Source of the DNA: Verrucomicrobiota bacterium
Lineage (GTDB): Bacteria > Verrucomicrobiota > Verrucomicrobiia > Methylacidiphilales > JBCCWR01
Length of the DNA: 47,878 bases
NCBI GenBank assembly: GCA_039192515.1
Contig: JBCCXA010000026.1
Span: 1-47,878 of the forward strand
Reading direction: 5' to 3'
Below, in pieces: positions 26,538 through 35,023 of the stretch (position 1 is its first letter; the number at the start of each line of letters is the position of its first letter). The notes below the pieces were generated by a model. The model made no database searches. It saw only the letters and a program-made list of their open reading frames with translations, and was not told the DNA's origin. Made by a program: the position numbers and the translations under genes.

Positions 26538-27506
26538 ATGGCTCGCGTCACTAAAAAAAGCAAAACGGTTGCAAGCTCCTCCATCACGGTAGGCCAGTTT
26601 TACTCTGGTCATGCCGGAGCGTTGAGCTTGAAACTCGCAGCGGGGAGTCGGGGCATGGATCGAGTCATTAGTGAAGGCTCAGTCAATAGGCTAGGGCTGG
26701 CCTTGACTGGTTTTTTCAAATATTTTGCCAATCGACGCGTTCAACTCATCGGCAGCAGCGAAATGGCTTATATCCGGTCACTTTCTGCCAGAACCAGAAA
26801 AGAGAGAATTCGCAGCATCTTGGCCCATAAAATCCCCTGCATCATCATAAGTCGCAATATTAAACCTCCTCAAGATTTACTTGATGCTGCAGAGCATTCC
26901 GGTGTACCACTCTTTATTTCTCCCATCAAGACGATGCGTTTAGTAAATGCTGTAACCATTTGCTTGGAAAGTGATTTCGCCCCGACAGCTTCAGAGCATG
27001 GCAGCATGGTAGATATTCATGGAGTCGGAGCACTTATCCGCGGAGAGAGTGGTATAGGTAAGAGTGAGTGCGTTCTCGGCCTCATCGAACGCGGGTATTC
27101 ACTTGTTTCCGATGACATCACTAGATTTCGTTTAATCGAAGGTCGAGATTTAATGGGAACTTCCGCAGAACTGACCAGACATTACATTGAAGTTCGCGGT
27201 ATAGGCATTATAAATGTTGCCAGTATTTTTGGAGCAAGCAGTATTCGTTACAAAAAACAGCTAGATTTAGTTGTCACGCTGATTGAATGGGATAGGCTTG
27301 AGGAGGTTGACCGTATAGGACTGGATCAAAAGTACTACGAGATCTTGCAAATAAAAGTTCCGCATGTCACAATACCTGTTCGGCCGGGTAGAGACTTAGC
27401 CGGACTGGTAGAAGTGGCAGCTCTCGACCAGAAGCTTAAGCTTATGGGACAGTTTGCGGCCAACGAATTTAATGATCGCTTAGTGAGCAAAATGCAGAAA
27501 AGGTAA
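26538..27506 (+). CDS. hprK: HPr kinase/phosphorylase
   Basis: A 322-residue bifunctional enzyme that phosphorylates HPr on its regulatory Ser and removes that phosphate. The N-terminal domain spans about 1-145 ('GLALTGFFKYFANRRVQLIG' is a family segment). The catalytic domain carries the P-loop 'GESGIGKSE' from residue 169, 'GYSLVSDDITRF' and the signature 'HYIEVRGIGIINV', then 'IPVRPGRDLAGLVEVAAL'. All are intact. HPr starts 10 bases downstream and enzyme I follows, a compact regulatory PTS set. In Gram-positive bacteria HprK governs carbon catabolite control, while in Gram-negative groups with this cluster the output is less clear. The start ATG has no strong ribosome site. Confidence 0.93.
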   Translation: MARVTKKSKTVASSSITVGQFYSGHAGALSLKLAAGSRGMDRVISEGSVNRLGLALTGFFKYFANRRVQLIGSSEMAYIRSLSARTRKERIRSILAHKIPCIIISRNIKPPQDLLDAAEHSGVPLFISPIKTMRLVNAVTICLESDFAPTASEHGSMVDIHGVGALIRGESGIGKSECVLGLIERGYSLVSDDITRFRLIEGRDLMGTSAELTRHYIEVRGIGIINVASIFGASSIRYKKQLDLVVTLIEWDRLEEVDRIGLDQKYYEILQIKVPHVTIPVRPGRDLAGLVEVAALDQKLKLMGQFAANEFNDRLVSKMQKR

Positions 27507-27516
27507 ATCGAATAGG

Positions 27517-27822
27517 ATGGGTGCTTTGGCAAGAAAACAAGAATCTGAGAACGACAGGGTGGTTAAGGAAATGGAAGTACAGAATAAGTTGGGCTTACAT
27601 GCTAGGCCAGCTGCAATGTTTGTTCGAGCAGCAAATAAATTTTCTGGTGAAATTTGGGTAGAAAAAGATAATGAGGAGGTTAATGGGAAAAGCATCATGG
27701 GGCTCATGATGTTGGCTGCTGGCTGCGGTTCGGTATTGAAAGTCTCAGCTATTGGCGACGGGGCTGAAGATGCATTAAATGAGTTGCATGAACTCGTTGA
27801 GCGAAAGTTTGATGAAGATTAG
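27517..27822 (+). CDS. ptsH: Phosphocarrier protein HPr
   Basis: A 101-residue HPr. The phosphorylated His is in 'LGLHARPAA' (H28 in this frame), and the regulatory Ser used by HPr kinase is in 'NGKSIMGLMMLAAGCG' (S59). Both sites are conserved, so it should take phosphate from enzyme I and from HprK. HPr is usually about 88 residues, and the extra 18 at the N-terminus could be real or a start miscall: ATG at 27571 ('MEVQNKLGLHARPAA') would give the standard length, with AAGGA close before it. It lies between hprK and ptsI, on the same strand. Confidence 0.93.
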   Translation: MGALARKQESENDRVVKEMEVQNKLGLHARPAAMFVRAANKFSGEIWVEKDNEEVNGKSIMGLMMLAAGCGSVLKVSAIGDGAEDALNELHELVERKFDED

Positions 27823-27870
27823 TTCAAAAGCTCGCAATCCTTTCGTGGATTTGAATATAGATTTTAAATT

Positions 27871-29634
27871 GTGGAGCAAGATGAGAAAAGTGAAAGACGG
27901 TTTTCGGGAATCCCTGTAGCCCCCGGAGTTGGACACGCTGAAATTTTAGTCATTGATCGCGAAGAGCAAAGAATCCCACCCACGCCTGTAGAGGAGGCGG
28001 ATATCCCCAATGAACTTGCCCGCTTAGAGGTCGCTTTAGTAAAAACACGTGAGCAAATTCAGGAGATCAAAGAGCATCTATCTCATTCCCTAGGTGAAAA
28101 GGATGCCAGCATCTTTGACGCGCACCTACTAGTGGTCGAGGATAATTCCATCTTGGAAGCTGTAAAGAAGCAGCTTTACATGAGAAAACTCTGCGTTGAG
28201 TATATCTACCATCATCTTACTCAATCATTTGCCCAAAGCATGAAAGAAGTGGATGACCCTTATTTACAAGAGAGAGCTTCAGACATTTTGGATGTAGGTC
28301 GTAGAGTCTTGAATAACTTGCTGGGCTTAGATTCCGCCAAGCGTCTAAAATTAACCAAGCCAACTATTGTTGTTGCTCATGATTTAACTCCGTCTGATAC
28401 CGCGGTTTTGGATCGTAAATTTATCGTAGGATTTGCCACGGATCTGGGCAGTAAGACTTCGCATACCGCCATCATGGCACGGTCTATGAATATCCCCGCT
28501 GTGGTAGGCCTTAAGGATGTCTCGAATTTTATTGATTCTAATATTCCAGCTATTATCGATGGTTATGAAGGAATGCTGATCATTCATCCTTTGCAGGAAA
28601 CGGATTTTGTATACGGGAAAATTGAGGAAAGACGTCACGAAGTCGATGAACAACTCACTGCCCTAAAGGAATCTCAAGCGGTTACCAAGGATAACAGGAG
28701 AATCATTGTATCGGCCAATGTAGAATTGCCGGATGATCTAGCACTATTGGCTGAAACCGGTGCTGAGGGAATAGGACTTTACCGCTCAGAGTTCTTATTT
28801 CTCAATCGTGTTGTTTTGCCAGAAGAAGAAGAGCAATTGGAAATGTATAGAAAAGTGGTCGAGGCTTCACTGCCTTACCCGGCTATTATCCGCACACTTG
28901 ATGTGGGTGGAGATAAATTACTTGAGGAGGCGGATATTAGTGACGACCTCAATCCGTTCTTGGGTTGGCGAGCTATACGTTATCTTTTGGAGCGGGTGGA
29001 TGTTTTTAAAACGCAAATGAAGGCTATCTTGCGTGCCGGGGGAGGCAAAGCTATCCGCATGATGTTCCCTATGATAGCCACTTATGAAGAGCTCATGAAG
29101 AGCAAGGAGCTTCTTCAAGAATGTTACCAAGAGCTCGAAGCCAGTGGGTTGCCTTATTCTAAAGAAGTAGAACTTGGAGTGATGGTAGAAGTTCCCTCTC
29201 TGGCGCTCACCCTTGATAGGATCGTCAATGAAGTAGAATTTTTTAGCATCGGAACAAATGATTTGATTCAGTATACGCTAGCGATAGATCGAACGAATGA
29301 AAAAGTGGCAAACCTTTATCAGCCTTGTCACCCTTCTATTATCCAACTCATTCGTCGCACGGTAGATGTCGCACATGAACACAACAAATGGGTAGGTGTC
29401 TGTGGCGAAATGGCTGGTGAGGTCATTCTGACGCCCTTACTCCTCGGCCTAGGTGTAGACGAGCTAAGTATGGGTTCTATCTTTATTCCTCGAGTGAAGA
29501 AGGCCGTCCAATCTCTGAGTTATAAAGAGATGAGTGCATTTGTCTTGGAAATCGAAAAGAAAAATACTGCGCAAGAAATACAGGACTGTCTTGAAGAAAT
29601 TGCTTCTCAGAATTATCCAGAATTATTGGAATAG
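27871..29634 (+). CDS. ptsI: Phosphoenolpyruvate-protein phosphotransferase (PTS enzyme I)
   Basis: A 587-residue enzyme I, which autophosphorylates with PEP and passes phosphate to HPr. The swivelling phospho-His domain holds 'GSKTSHTAIMARSMNIPAVVG' with H198 as active site; the HPr-binding helices lie at about 35-150. The PEP-binding barrel has 'GIGLYRSEFLFL', 'IRTLDVGGDK', 'VMVEVPSLAL', 'FFSIGTNDLIQYTLAIDR' and the catalytic Cys in 'GVCGEMAGE'. Start is a GTG at 27871 with little ribosome site; no better start lies near. No PTS sugar permease (EIIBC) or EIIA gene is visible in the window, so the relay may be regulatory only. Confidence 0.95.
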   Translation: MEQDEKSERRFSGIPVAPGVGHAEILVIDREEQRIPPTPVEEADIPNELARLEVALVKTREQIQEIKEHLSHSLGEKDASIFDAHLLVVEDNSILEAVKKQLYMRKLCVEYIYHHLTQSFAQSMKEVDDPYLQERASDILDVGRRVLNNLLGLDSAKRLKLTKPTIVVAHDLTPSDTAVLDRKFIVGFATDLGSKTSHTAIMARSMNIPAVVGLKDVSNFIDSNIPAIIDGYEGMLIIHPLQETDFVYGKIEERRHEVDEQLTALKESQAVTKDNRRIIVSANVELPDDLALLAETGAEGIGLYRSEFLFLNRVVLPEEEEQLEMYRKVVEASLPYPAIIRTLDVGGDKLLEEADISDDLNPFLGWRAIRYLLERVDVFKTQMKAILRAGGGKAIRMMFPMIATYEELMKSKELLQECYQELEASGLPYSKEVELGVMVEVPSLALTLDRIVNEVEFFSIGTNDLIQYTLAIDRTNEKVANLYQPCHPSIIQLIRRTVDVAHEHNKWVGVCGEMAGEVILTPLLLGLGVDELSMGSIFIPRVKKAVQSLSYKEMSAFVLEIEKKNTAQEIQDCLEEIASQNYPELLE

Positions 29635-29663
29635 TTATTTAGCGCTAAAAGTCATTTCCAAAA

Positions 29664-32024
29664 ATGGATGCCCCCCTTATGGTAGCCTTTCCCGGTATCA
29701 TGAATTCTATGCAGCTCGCTACAGCATCTTCAGCTAATGACCTCGTTCAAAGTTTGGCAATACTGCTTTTGGCAGCTGGCTTGAGTGGTTGGCTCTTTCA
29801 AAAGATTGGTTTGTCTTCAGTCGTAGGCTACATTCTTGCCGGTATTGTGATTGGTCCTAATTCCTTTGGTACCACTCTCATCGATGACCAGGAGCGAATT
29901 GATGCTTTAGCACAAATAGGCCTTGTTTTCCTCATGTTCTGGATTGGTCTAGGTTTCAGTATTCGTCGAGCCAGGCGTGTCGGACTTAAGCTGATATTGG
30001 CCAATATTATTGCTGGGTTGGTCCTTTTTCTTGCCTTCTATAGTGTCAGTAAAGCTTTAGGATGGAATCAAGATATCTCGATTTTTATCGGAGCCATGTT
30101 TATGATTAGTAGTTCGGCAATTATTTGTAAACTACTTGGTGAAAAGGGGATCTCCCACGAACGCTCTGCTCAATACGCCCTAGGGGTTGTTATCAATGAA
30201 GATGCCATGGTTGTCATCTTGATGACACTACTTGCCTCTTATATTCAATTTTCCAGTGTTGAGGTAGGTTCAGTCTTATCTGTTGTCGGTACGTTACTGC
30301 TTTTTTTGACACTCATATTATTACTGGGCCTAGTCTTCATTCCCCGAATTCTTGCATTCTTTGAAACCCGTTTGGATCGGGAATTATTTACCAACCTTAT
30401 GATCGCTCTGGTATTTGTCTTTGCCATTGTTGCCGTTAGAGCGGGTTATCCCTTGGCACTCGGGTCTTTTATTCTTGGAGCGATTGTCGCGGATACCTCT
30501 GCTAAAAGGCAAATCGAGCGACTTCTTGGTGGAAGCACTTATGTGTTGGGCGCTATTTTCTTCTGTGCAATTGGAATGATGATTGAAGTAGAGGTTCTAC
30601 TAGAATCTTGGAAGCTCATTCTCCTCTTTTCCTTTCTTACTCTAGCACTTAGATGCATGGCTTACAGCACGGGATTGATGGTTTCGGGGGTAAAGATGAA
30701 TGAAGCAATTCGCACAGGCTTACTCGTAACTCCTGTGGGTGAATTTTCATTCGTGATGGCTGAGATTGGCCTGAAAGGCGGTAAGCTGACTTCTGAATTC
30801 TATGCGCTCGCTGTGGGTGTTTCTCTAGTCACAGCTGTGGTCGCACCTTTTATTTTTAAACACTCGGATGGTATGAGCGTGTGGATGCAAAATCGTTCAC
30901 CCAAATTCTGGCGTAGATTTCTAAGTGCTTACCATGAGTCCTTGGAAAAAATTGGTCAACTTCGCTCACAAAGTAAGATTTGGCAACTAAGCAAAAAACG
31001 CATTTTTCAAATCATGAGAGAAGTGCTAAGTGTTTCTGCTATTTTAGTCTTCTCAAGACCACTATTAAGCTTAATTGAAGAAAAGTTTGGTGAGCACATT
31101 TTACTTGTACACGGAACACCTGTTATTTTCTGGACCTGCATCATCGCGTTAGTTTCAGCTCCTTTATTTGCCTTATGGAGGAATATTGATGCCCTAACCA
31201 TGATTTATAGCGAAATGCTCTTTTCCAAAAAAGAAACCCTCTCTCGCAGGCGTATGGTAGAGAACACCATGAAGATGATCTGTCTCGGAGTAACCATTAT
31301 TTGGCTGTGGGCTATTCTGCCTATTCCAACATTCTCCATGGAAAGTATCTTAGTGCTCGCTTTTTTTGGAATTGCTTGGTTTTTATTTTTCAGAAGTCGT
31401 TTGATTTTTTGGCATAGCAAGCTCGAATATGCCCTTAAGGAGGCCATTGCACCTGATAGCCTTGATCACACCGAGAAATTACCAAGACTCTTAGATGAGC
31501 ACGAATCTTGGGGACTTGAAATCTTAGAAGTTGAAATCCCTGAGCGCACTCGCTTAGCCGGTAAAAGTTTAGAGGATTTACATATAAGACGTAACTTTAA
31601 TGTCACAGTCATTGGCATTGAACGCCAAGGTTTTCTCATAGGGAACCCCAGACAAGATACTAGGCTTTATCCAAACGACAGACTGCTTCTACTCGGTAAA
31701 GCAGAGGCAGTAGGAGAAGCAAGAGATTATCTGAAAAAACGTCGTGTCACTGAGATATCAAAGGCGAACTTTGAAGATATGATTTTGGAACATGTCACCA
31801 TTGATGAAAAGTCCTCCTGGTGCCGAGCAAAACTTGCTGACTTGGCTTTGCCCAGGAAGTTTGGAGTTCAAATTGTGGGCTTAGCTAGAGGGGAAGAGAT
31901 GATTAAAAAGCTTTCAGGAGAACAAATACTCTTACCTGGTGATGAACTCTTAGTCATCGGTGCCCCTAGCGAGATATCAGAGCTCAACCGCTGGATGCTG
32001 GAGGATGCAAAAGCCAAAGTGTAA
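29664..32024 (+). CDS. CPA2-family cation:proton antiporter (Kef-like) with two RCK-C domains
   Basis: A 786-residue inner-membrane protein. Residues about 25-410 carry some twelve membrane helices of the Na+/H+ exchanger fold ('GLSSVVGYILAGIVIGPN', 'MISSSAIICKLLGEKG', 'NEDAMVVILMTLLASY', 'GSFILGAIVADT'). An unusual second hydrophobic block lies at about 450-590, and two RCK-C (TrkA-C) ligand-binding domains follow at about 615-690 ('LAGKSLEDLHIRRNFNV', 'YPNDRLLLLGKAE') and 705-780 ('LPRKFGVQIVGLARG', 'LLPGDELLVIGAPSE'). There is no nucleotide-binding RCK-N domain between membrane and RCK-C parts, unlike KefB/KefC. The likely role is K+ or Na+ efflux gated by a small ligand. It follows ptsI by 29 bases and may belong to the same transcript. 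Its stop codon lies at the edge of a palindromic repeat. Confidence 0.85.
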   Translation: MDAPLMVAFPGIMNSMQLATASSANDLVQSLAILLLAAGLSGWLFQKIGLSSVVGYILAGIVIGPNSFGTTLIDDQERIDALAQIGLVFLMFWIGLGFSIRRARRVGLKLILANIIAGLVLFLAFYSVSKALGWNQDISIFIGAMFMISSSAIICKLLGEKGISHERSAQYALGVVINEDAMVVILMTLLASYIQFSSVEVGSVLSVVGTLLLFLTLILLLGLVFIPRILAFFETRLDRELFTNLMIALVFVFAIVAVRAGYPLALGSFILGAIVADTSAKRQIERLLGGSTYVLGAIFFCAIGMMIEVEVLLESWKLILLFSFLTLALRCMAYSTGLMVSGVKMNEAIRTGLLVTPVGEFSFVMAEIGLKGGKLTSEFYALAVGVSLVTAVVAPFIFKHSDGMSVWMQNRSPKFWRRFLSAYHESLEKIGQLRSQSKIWQLSKKRIFQIMREVLSVSAILVFSRPLLSLIEEKFGEHILLVHGTPVIFWTCIIALVSAPLFALWRNIDALTMIYSEMLFSKKETLSRRRMVENTMKMICLGVTIIWLWAILPIPTFSMESILVLAFFGIAWFLFFRSRLIFWHSKLEYALKEAIAPDSLDHTEKLPRLLDEHESWGLEILEVEIPERTRLAGKSLEDLHIRRNFNVTVIGIERQGFLIGNPRQDTRLYPNDRLLLLGKAEAVGEARDYLKKRRVTEISKANFEDMILEHVTIDEKSSWCRAKLADLALPRKFGVQIVGLARGEEMIKKLSGEQILLPGDELLVIGAPSEISELNRWMLEDAKAKV

Positions 32025-32084
32025 ACCCGGATGATGTAATAGAAGTTGAATAAATCATGAAGTCTCTATGGCATCAACCGGGTT
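32024..32084. repeat. Minimal palindromic copy of the dispersed element, between convergent genes
   Basis: AACCCGG at 32024-32030 mirrors CCGGGTT at 32078-32084. The arms continue TGATG/CATCA and ATAGA/TCTAT, with single mismatches between blocks. The left arm (TGATGTAATAGAAGTTGAA) matches one end of the full-length copy at 15767, and the right arm (GTCTCTATGGCATC) matches its other end, so this looks like an internally deleted element. It fills the whole gap between the antiporter stop and the DUF1080 stop and overlaps bases of both stop codons. It may serve as a bidirectional terminator. Confidence 0.65.
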
Positions 32085-32817
32085 AAAGACTAAGTGGCGT
32101 AATGGTTAATTTTCTGATGGCTAGCGGGCCATGATCTCCTTGAATGACTACTGGGCCGGTTTTTTTTTCATCAGTGAATTGTGCGGATCGGGTAGGTCCT
32201 AAGGCAGCCTGGTTTTCATGCACTAACTCTCCATTTACAAGCACTTCTATAAATTGAGCTGGCCCTATTTTTTTACCAGACGAATCAAACCGCGGTGCCT
32301 TAAAAGTTATCTCTAGAATTTGCCATTGGCCGGGTGCTTTAGCTGCATTGACCTTCGGAGCAACACCTTCAAACCCTCTTTGTTCCTTCGGTCCCTCTGT
32401 TTTCCATCGTTGATATAAACCGCCCAGGCCAGAAAATTTTGGTTCCTTTTTACCATAACTATCAAGGATTTGAATTTCATAGCGTCCCATAACATAAACA
32501 CCGGAGTTAGAGCCCTTGGGCACCATGAACTCTAATTCAATGCGTAAATCACGATATTCTTTTTTAGTAAAGAGATAACTAGCTTTTTGCTTGGTCTTTC
32601 CATTAACCAGTATAGGACCTTCGTCAGTTGCTTCATAGGCTAATGCTTTTTCCCCTGAAACGGCTTTTACCTCATTGGTAAATTCCCACCCACTAGTCGT
32701 TTCCGCCTTAAACTTTGAAAAATCCCCCTTGCTTAGAAGCTCCTCAGATGCCTCTTCAGCCAACAGCAGGGTGCAGCTCGTCAATAAAAGTAACCAGTAA
32801 GCAATGACTGTTTTCAT
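32083..32817 (-). CDS. Secreted DUF1080 (3-keto-disaccharide hydrolase-like) protein
   Basis: A 244-residue exported single-domain protein with a jelly-roll fold of the DUF1080 type. 'YRDLRIELEFMVPKGSNSGVYVMGRYEIQILDSYG' is the most characteristic part, followed by 'GGLYQ', 'APGQWQILEITFKAPRF', 'VLVNGELVHENQ' and the final 'IVQGDHGPLAIRKL'-like strand ('VIQGDHGPLAIRKLTI'). Some family members cleave 3-keto-glycosides; this one is not assigned a substrate. The N-terminus ('LLLLTSCTLLLAEEA') has both a possible lipobox Cys (LTSC) and a possible cleavage after LLLA, so it may be a lipoprotein or a free periplasmic protein. Monocistronic; its stop lies in the palindrome shared with the antiporter gene. 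Confidence 0.87.
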   Translation of the reverse strand: MKTVIAYWLLLLTSCTLLLAEEASEELLSKGDFSKFKAETTSGWEFTNEVKAVSGEKALAYEATDEGPILVNGKTKQKASYLFTKKEYRDLRIELEFMVPKGSNSGVYVMGRYEIQILDSYGKKEPKFSGLGGLYQRWKTEGPKEQRGFEGVAPKVNAAKAPGQWQILEITFKAPRFDSSGKKIGPAQFIEVLVNGELVHENQAALGPTRSAQFTDEKKTGPVVIQGDHGPLAIRKLTITPLSL

Positions 32818-33002
32818 ATCTTGGAACTCTCTTTACTCTAGCAAAGAGCTCCTCACGGATAAAGCTCAACCAGCAACATTTTTTTGACTAAATCTCTAGG
32901 TCTCTCAGGCATTATACGGCCTTAAAATAGAAAGACTTTAAGAATGAGATATGTTATCAATTAATTATTGAGCTTTTTCTGTTAATCTGCTCCATATATA
33001 AA

Positions 33003-33353
33003 ATGCCTTATCTATTAAAGATCCTCTTGAGTCTTGTTTTAATTATCGGTATCTCAGAGATGACGCAGCGCTTTGGATTCTGGGGATCTCTCTTAGCGTC
33101 TCTCCCTTTGATTTCCATTATCTCTATGATCTGGATTTACTCGGACACTCACGACATTCAGAAGATATCGAACTTTTCCATCCAGGTCTTTTGGTTTGTG
33201 CTTCCTTCATTAGGACTATTCCTCACACTGCCCTGGTTTCTTGCTCGTTTTTCATTTATGCTTTCTCTAGGCCTCGCTTGTCTGGTCACGGTAGTCCTCT
33301 ATCTGCTTATGCTTGGGATTTTTAAACTGCTGAATTACGATATTTTAAAATAA
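33003..33353 (+). CDS. DUF3147 family small membrane protein
   Basis: A 116-residue protein with four hydrophobic helices at about 4-20, 27-45, 58-78 and 82-108 and almost no soluble part. 'RFGFWGSLLASLPLISIISMIWIYSDT' with the later 'QVFWFVLPSLGLFLTLPWFL' matches the DUF3147 family, whose function is unknown. It stands alone, and no ribosome site is evident before the ATG. The upstream 185 bases (32818-33002) are shared with the divergent DUF1080 gene and contain an inverted repeat CTCTTT/AAAGAG near 32830. Confidence 0.75.
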   Translation: MPYLLKILLSLVLIIGISEMTQRFGFWGSLLASLPLISIISMIWIYSDTHDIQKISNFSIQVFWFVLPSLGLFLTLPWFLARFSFMLSLGLACLVTVVLYLLMLGIFKLLNYDILK

Positions 33354-33562
33354 TACATTTACTAAATTCGCCAGCTCTATTCTGGTGATTGTGGAAACGG
33401 ATTTTCAGCCTCTGCATCATCCAGTTTTAAAATAAACAAACCATTCGCATTTCTCCAAAGGTGTTGTAGCATCTAGTCAAACGTAAACATTTTAAAATCT
33501 ATAAAGTCTTACTACTAATTGTAGAAACTATAGGTTACCTAAACTCATAAAGGAGACTACAA

Positions 33563-34228
33563 ATGGGAAAATACTACGCGGTCCTATTTACCGCTTACAT
33601 CGCGATCCAATGGACAAGCTGGCTACAAGCTATTGTATGGGATTCGGATAAATACAGTGAATCGAAGGCACAAGCCTTCGCACAAAATAAAACATGGAAG
33701 ATCGGCGTGGGCGGTTGTTCGGCCGTCAAAGTTCAAAAAAAATGGATTGCTAGTGCAAGACACTGTGGGGCAAAAAATTCAATTAACCAAGATGGTAAAA
33801 CATATAAAGTCACCAAAAATGTGGTTCATCCTGTTTCTGATGCTCGGCTTTATCGAGTTGGTAAGAAACTGCCATCTGGTCGCGTTGCTCCCAGAGCATC
33901 CGATCTTAAAGTAGGTGACCGCTTCCAAAAAATAGGAAGGGGAAGATCCGGACAAACGAGCTTAAGTGGTAATCGAGGCAGAGGGGTCGGTGGCTTTGGT
34001 ATTTGGCGCGGCGGTCGAAATGAAGTAGACGTTTTTTGGTCACCAAACAGGATACGATACATTTATGATAAAAATTATAAGAACGAAGTTGGAACTGACA
34101 GCGGAGATAGTGGAGGTCCTGCCACCATGGGCAATTATTTAGTGTCAACAACAGCAGGGTCAACCGCGATTTATTGGTTTGATGTCGATTGGACTCGTAT
34201 CGAAGGCTGGTGGCAAGATTATCTTTAA
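33563..34228 (+). CDS. Secreted trypsin-like serine protease (S1 fold)
   Basis: A 221-residue exported protease. The signal region at 1-23 ('YYAVLFTAYIAIQWTSWLQA') precedes a chymotrypsin-like fold with a complete triad: His67 in 'IASARHCG' (normally TAAHC), Asp93 in 'HPVSDARLYRV' and Ser183 in 'TDSGDSGGPA'. C52 and C68 are placed to form the disulfide that brackets the active His. Asp at the start of 'DSGDSGGP' (position 179) lies where trypsin-type enzymes bind Arg/Lys, which suggests but does not prove that preference. The central part is rich in Arg and Gly ('IGRGRSGQ', 'GNRGRGVGGFGIWRGGRNE'). A strong ribosome site (AAAGGAG) precedes the ATG. Alone, with no inhibitor or immunity gene seen next to it. 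Confidence 0.85.
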   Translation: MGKYYAVLFTAYIAIQWTSWLQAIVWDSDKYSESKAQAFAQNKTWKIGVGGCSAVKVQKKWIASARHCGAKNSINQDGKTYKVTKNVVHPVSDARLYRVGKKLPSGRVAPRASDLKVGDRFQKIGRGRSGQTSLSGNRGRGVGGFGIWRGGRNEVDVFWSPNRIRYIYDKNYKNEVGTDSGDSGGPATMGNYLVSTTAGSTAIYWFDVDWTRIEGWWQDYL

Positions 34229-34231
34229 TAG

Positions 34232-34258
34232 AGAAACTGCTTCTTTTATACAGTTTCT
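34232..34258 (+). terminator. Stem-loop after the trypsin-like protease gene
   Basis: AGAAACTG at 34232-34239 and CAGTTTCT at 34251-34258 form a perfect 8-bp stem with an 11-base loop, starting 3 bases after the stop. No T-run follows, so it may stabilise the 3' end instead of terminating by itself. Confidence 0.4.
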
Positions 34259-34403
34259 GGTTTCCGCTAAGAATTAGAGACTATGTTACTACTTCGTTTC
34301 TTTAGGCTCTTTCGAGTAGAGGACAAGATTAGCCTAAAACTAGATCAGTCGGCTTCATTTTATATCCTACTCTCCTTCAAATATGATTCACCTTTTGATC
34401 CAG

Positions 34404-34434
34404 AATGATGTAATAGAAGCTGGACGAGATGCTG
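34404..34434 (+). repeat. Probable fragment of the dispersed inverted-repeat element (inner end)
   Basis: AATGATGTAATAGAAG shares 15 consecutive bases with the palindromic copy at 32031-32045, and the following CTGGACGAGATG parallels GTTAAAGGAGATG of the copy at 15767. No matching opposite end was found. Confidence 0.4.
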
Positions 34435-35023
34435 AAAATTTCGAGTCACAAGGATTAGTTAGAAAGCGGGCAATAAGCGTTTTGCCGGTAAATACTCGCT
34501 ACAGCAAAAAGGGTATACAGGAGAGATTAATCCTATGCTATCCAGGAGATGATGAAGTATTCATAGATTTTTCCGGTGGATCGGTTTCTTGATATCAACA
34601 TGGATCCAAATACCAGGAGACTACACAGATCTCTGCAGGGGCTTAGAGTGTAGGGTGTCGTGGGGTAAAGAAAGGGACCTTACGCTCTTTACGTCACTTT
34701 TCGATTATTTACCCTTTCATCACCACTCTGACTGTCCCCCATGTCACCCTCAGATTTGATCGGAGGAGCTCTAGGGGAAGACACAAAAAGGGTCCACAGA
34801 TAAACAAATATTAGAGAGAAGCCATCCTTCTTTAAATAGCCGATAATTCCTCTTTCAGTGAGAGTGAGATGCTTATGTTGTATAAGCACAATAACTCAGT
34901 CCAAGGCAATTCTTTCACCCAAGACTGGAAGCTGGTGCTGCGTTTCAGATGTGAATTCGCATGTACAAAGAATAGAGTTATAAGCTTTGGTGTAAGGTAG
35001 CTAGGCGAGGCAAAGTTTGATTT

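Larger units (their letters stand above)
34229..35023. other. Low-coding region between protease gene and transposase remnant
   Basis: Nearly 800 bases without a convincing gene. A stem-loop (AGAAACTG/CAGTTTCT, 34232-34258) follows the protease stop directly and may end its transcript. A likely repeat fragment lies at 34404-34434. The short reading frames at 34383-34592 (plus) and 34689-34889 (minus) have no ribosome site, no recognisable domain and unusual composition. I see no RNA gene. The stretch looks like decayed sequence next to a dead transposase. Confidence 0.5.

Noticed and set aside
34383..34592. A 69-codon plus-strand reading frame in the low-coding region
   Set aside because: No ribosome site, no recognisable domain, and its first part overlaps a fragment of the dispersed repeat.
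34689..34889. A 66-codon minus-strand reading frame
   Set aside because: No start signal, no conserved motif and mixed composition; it looks like chance.
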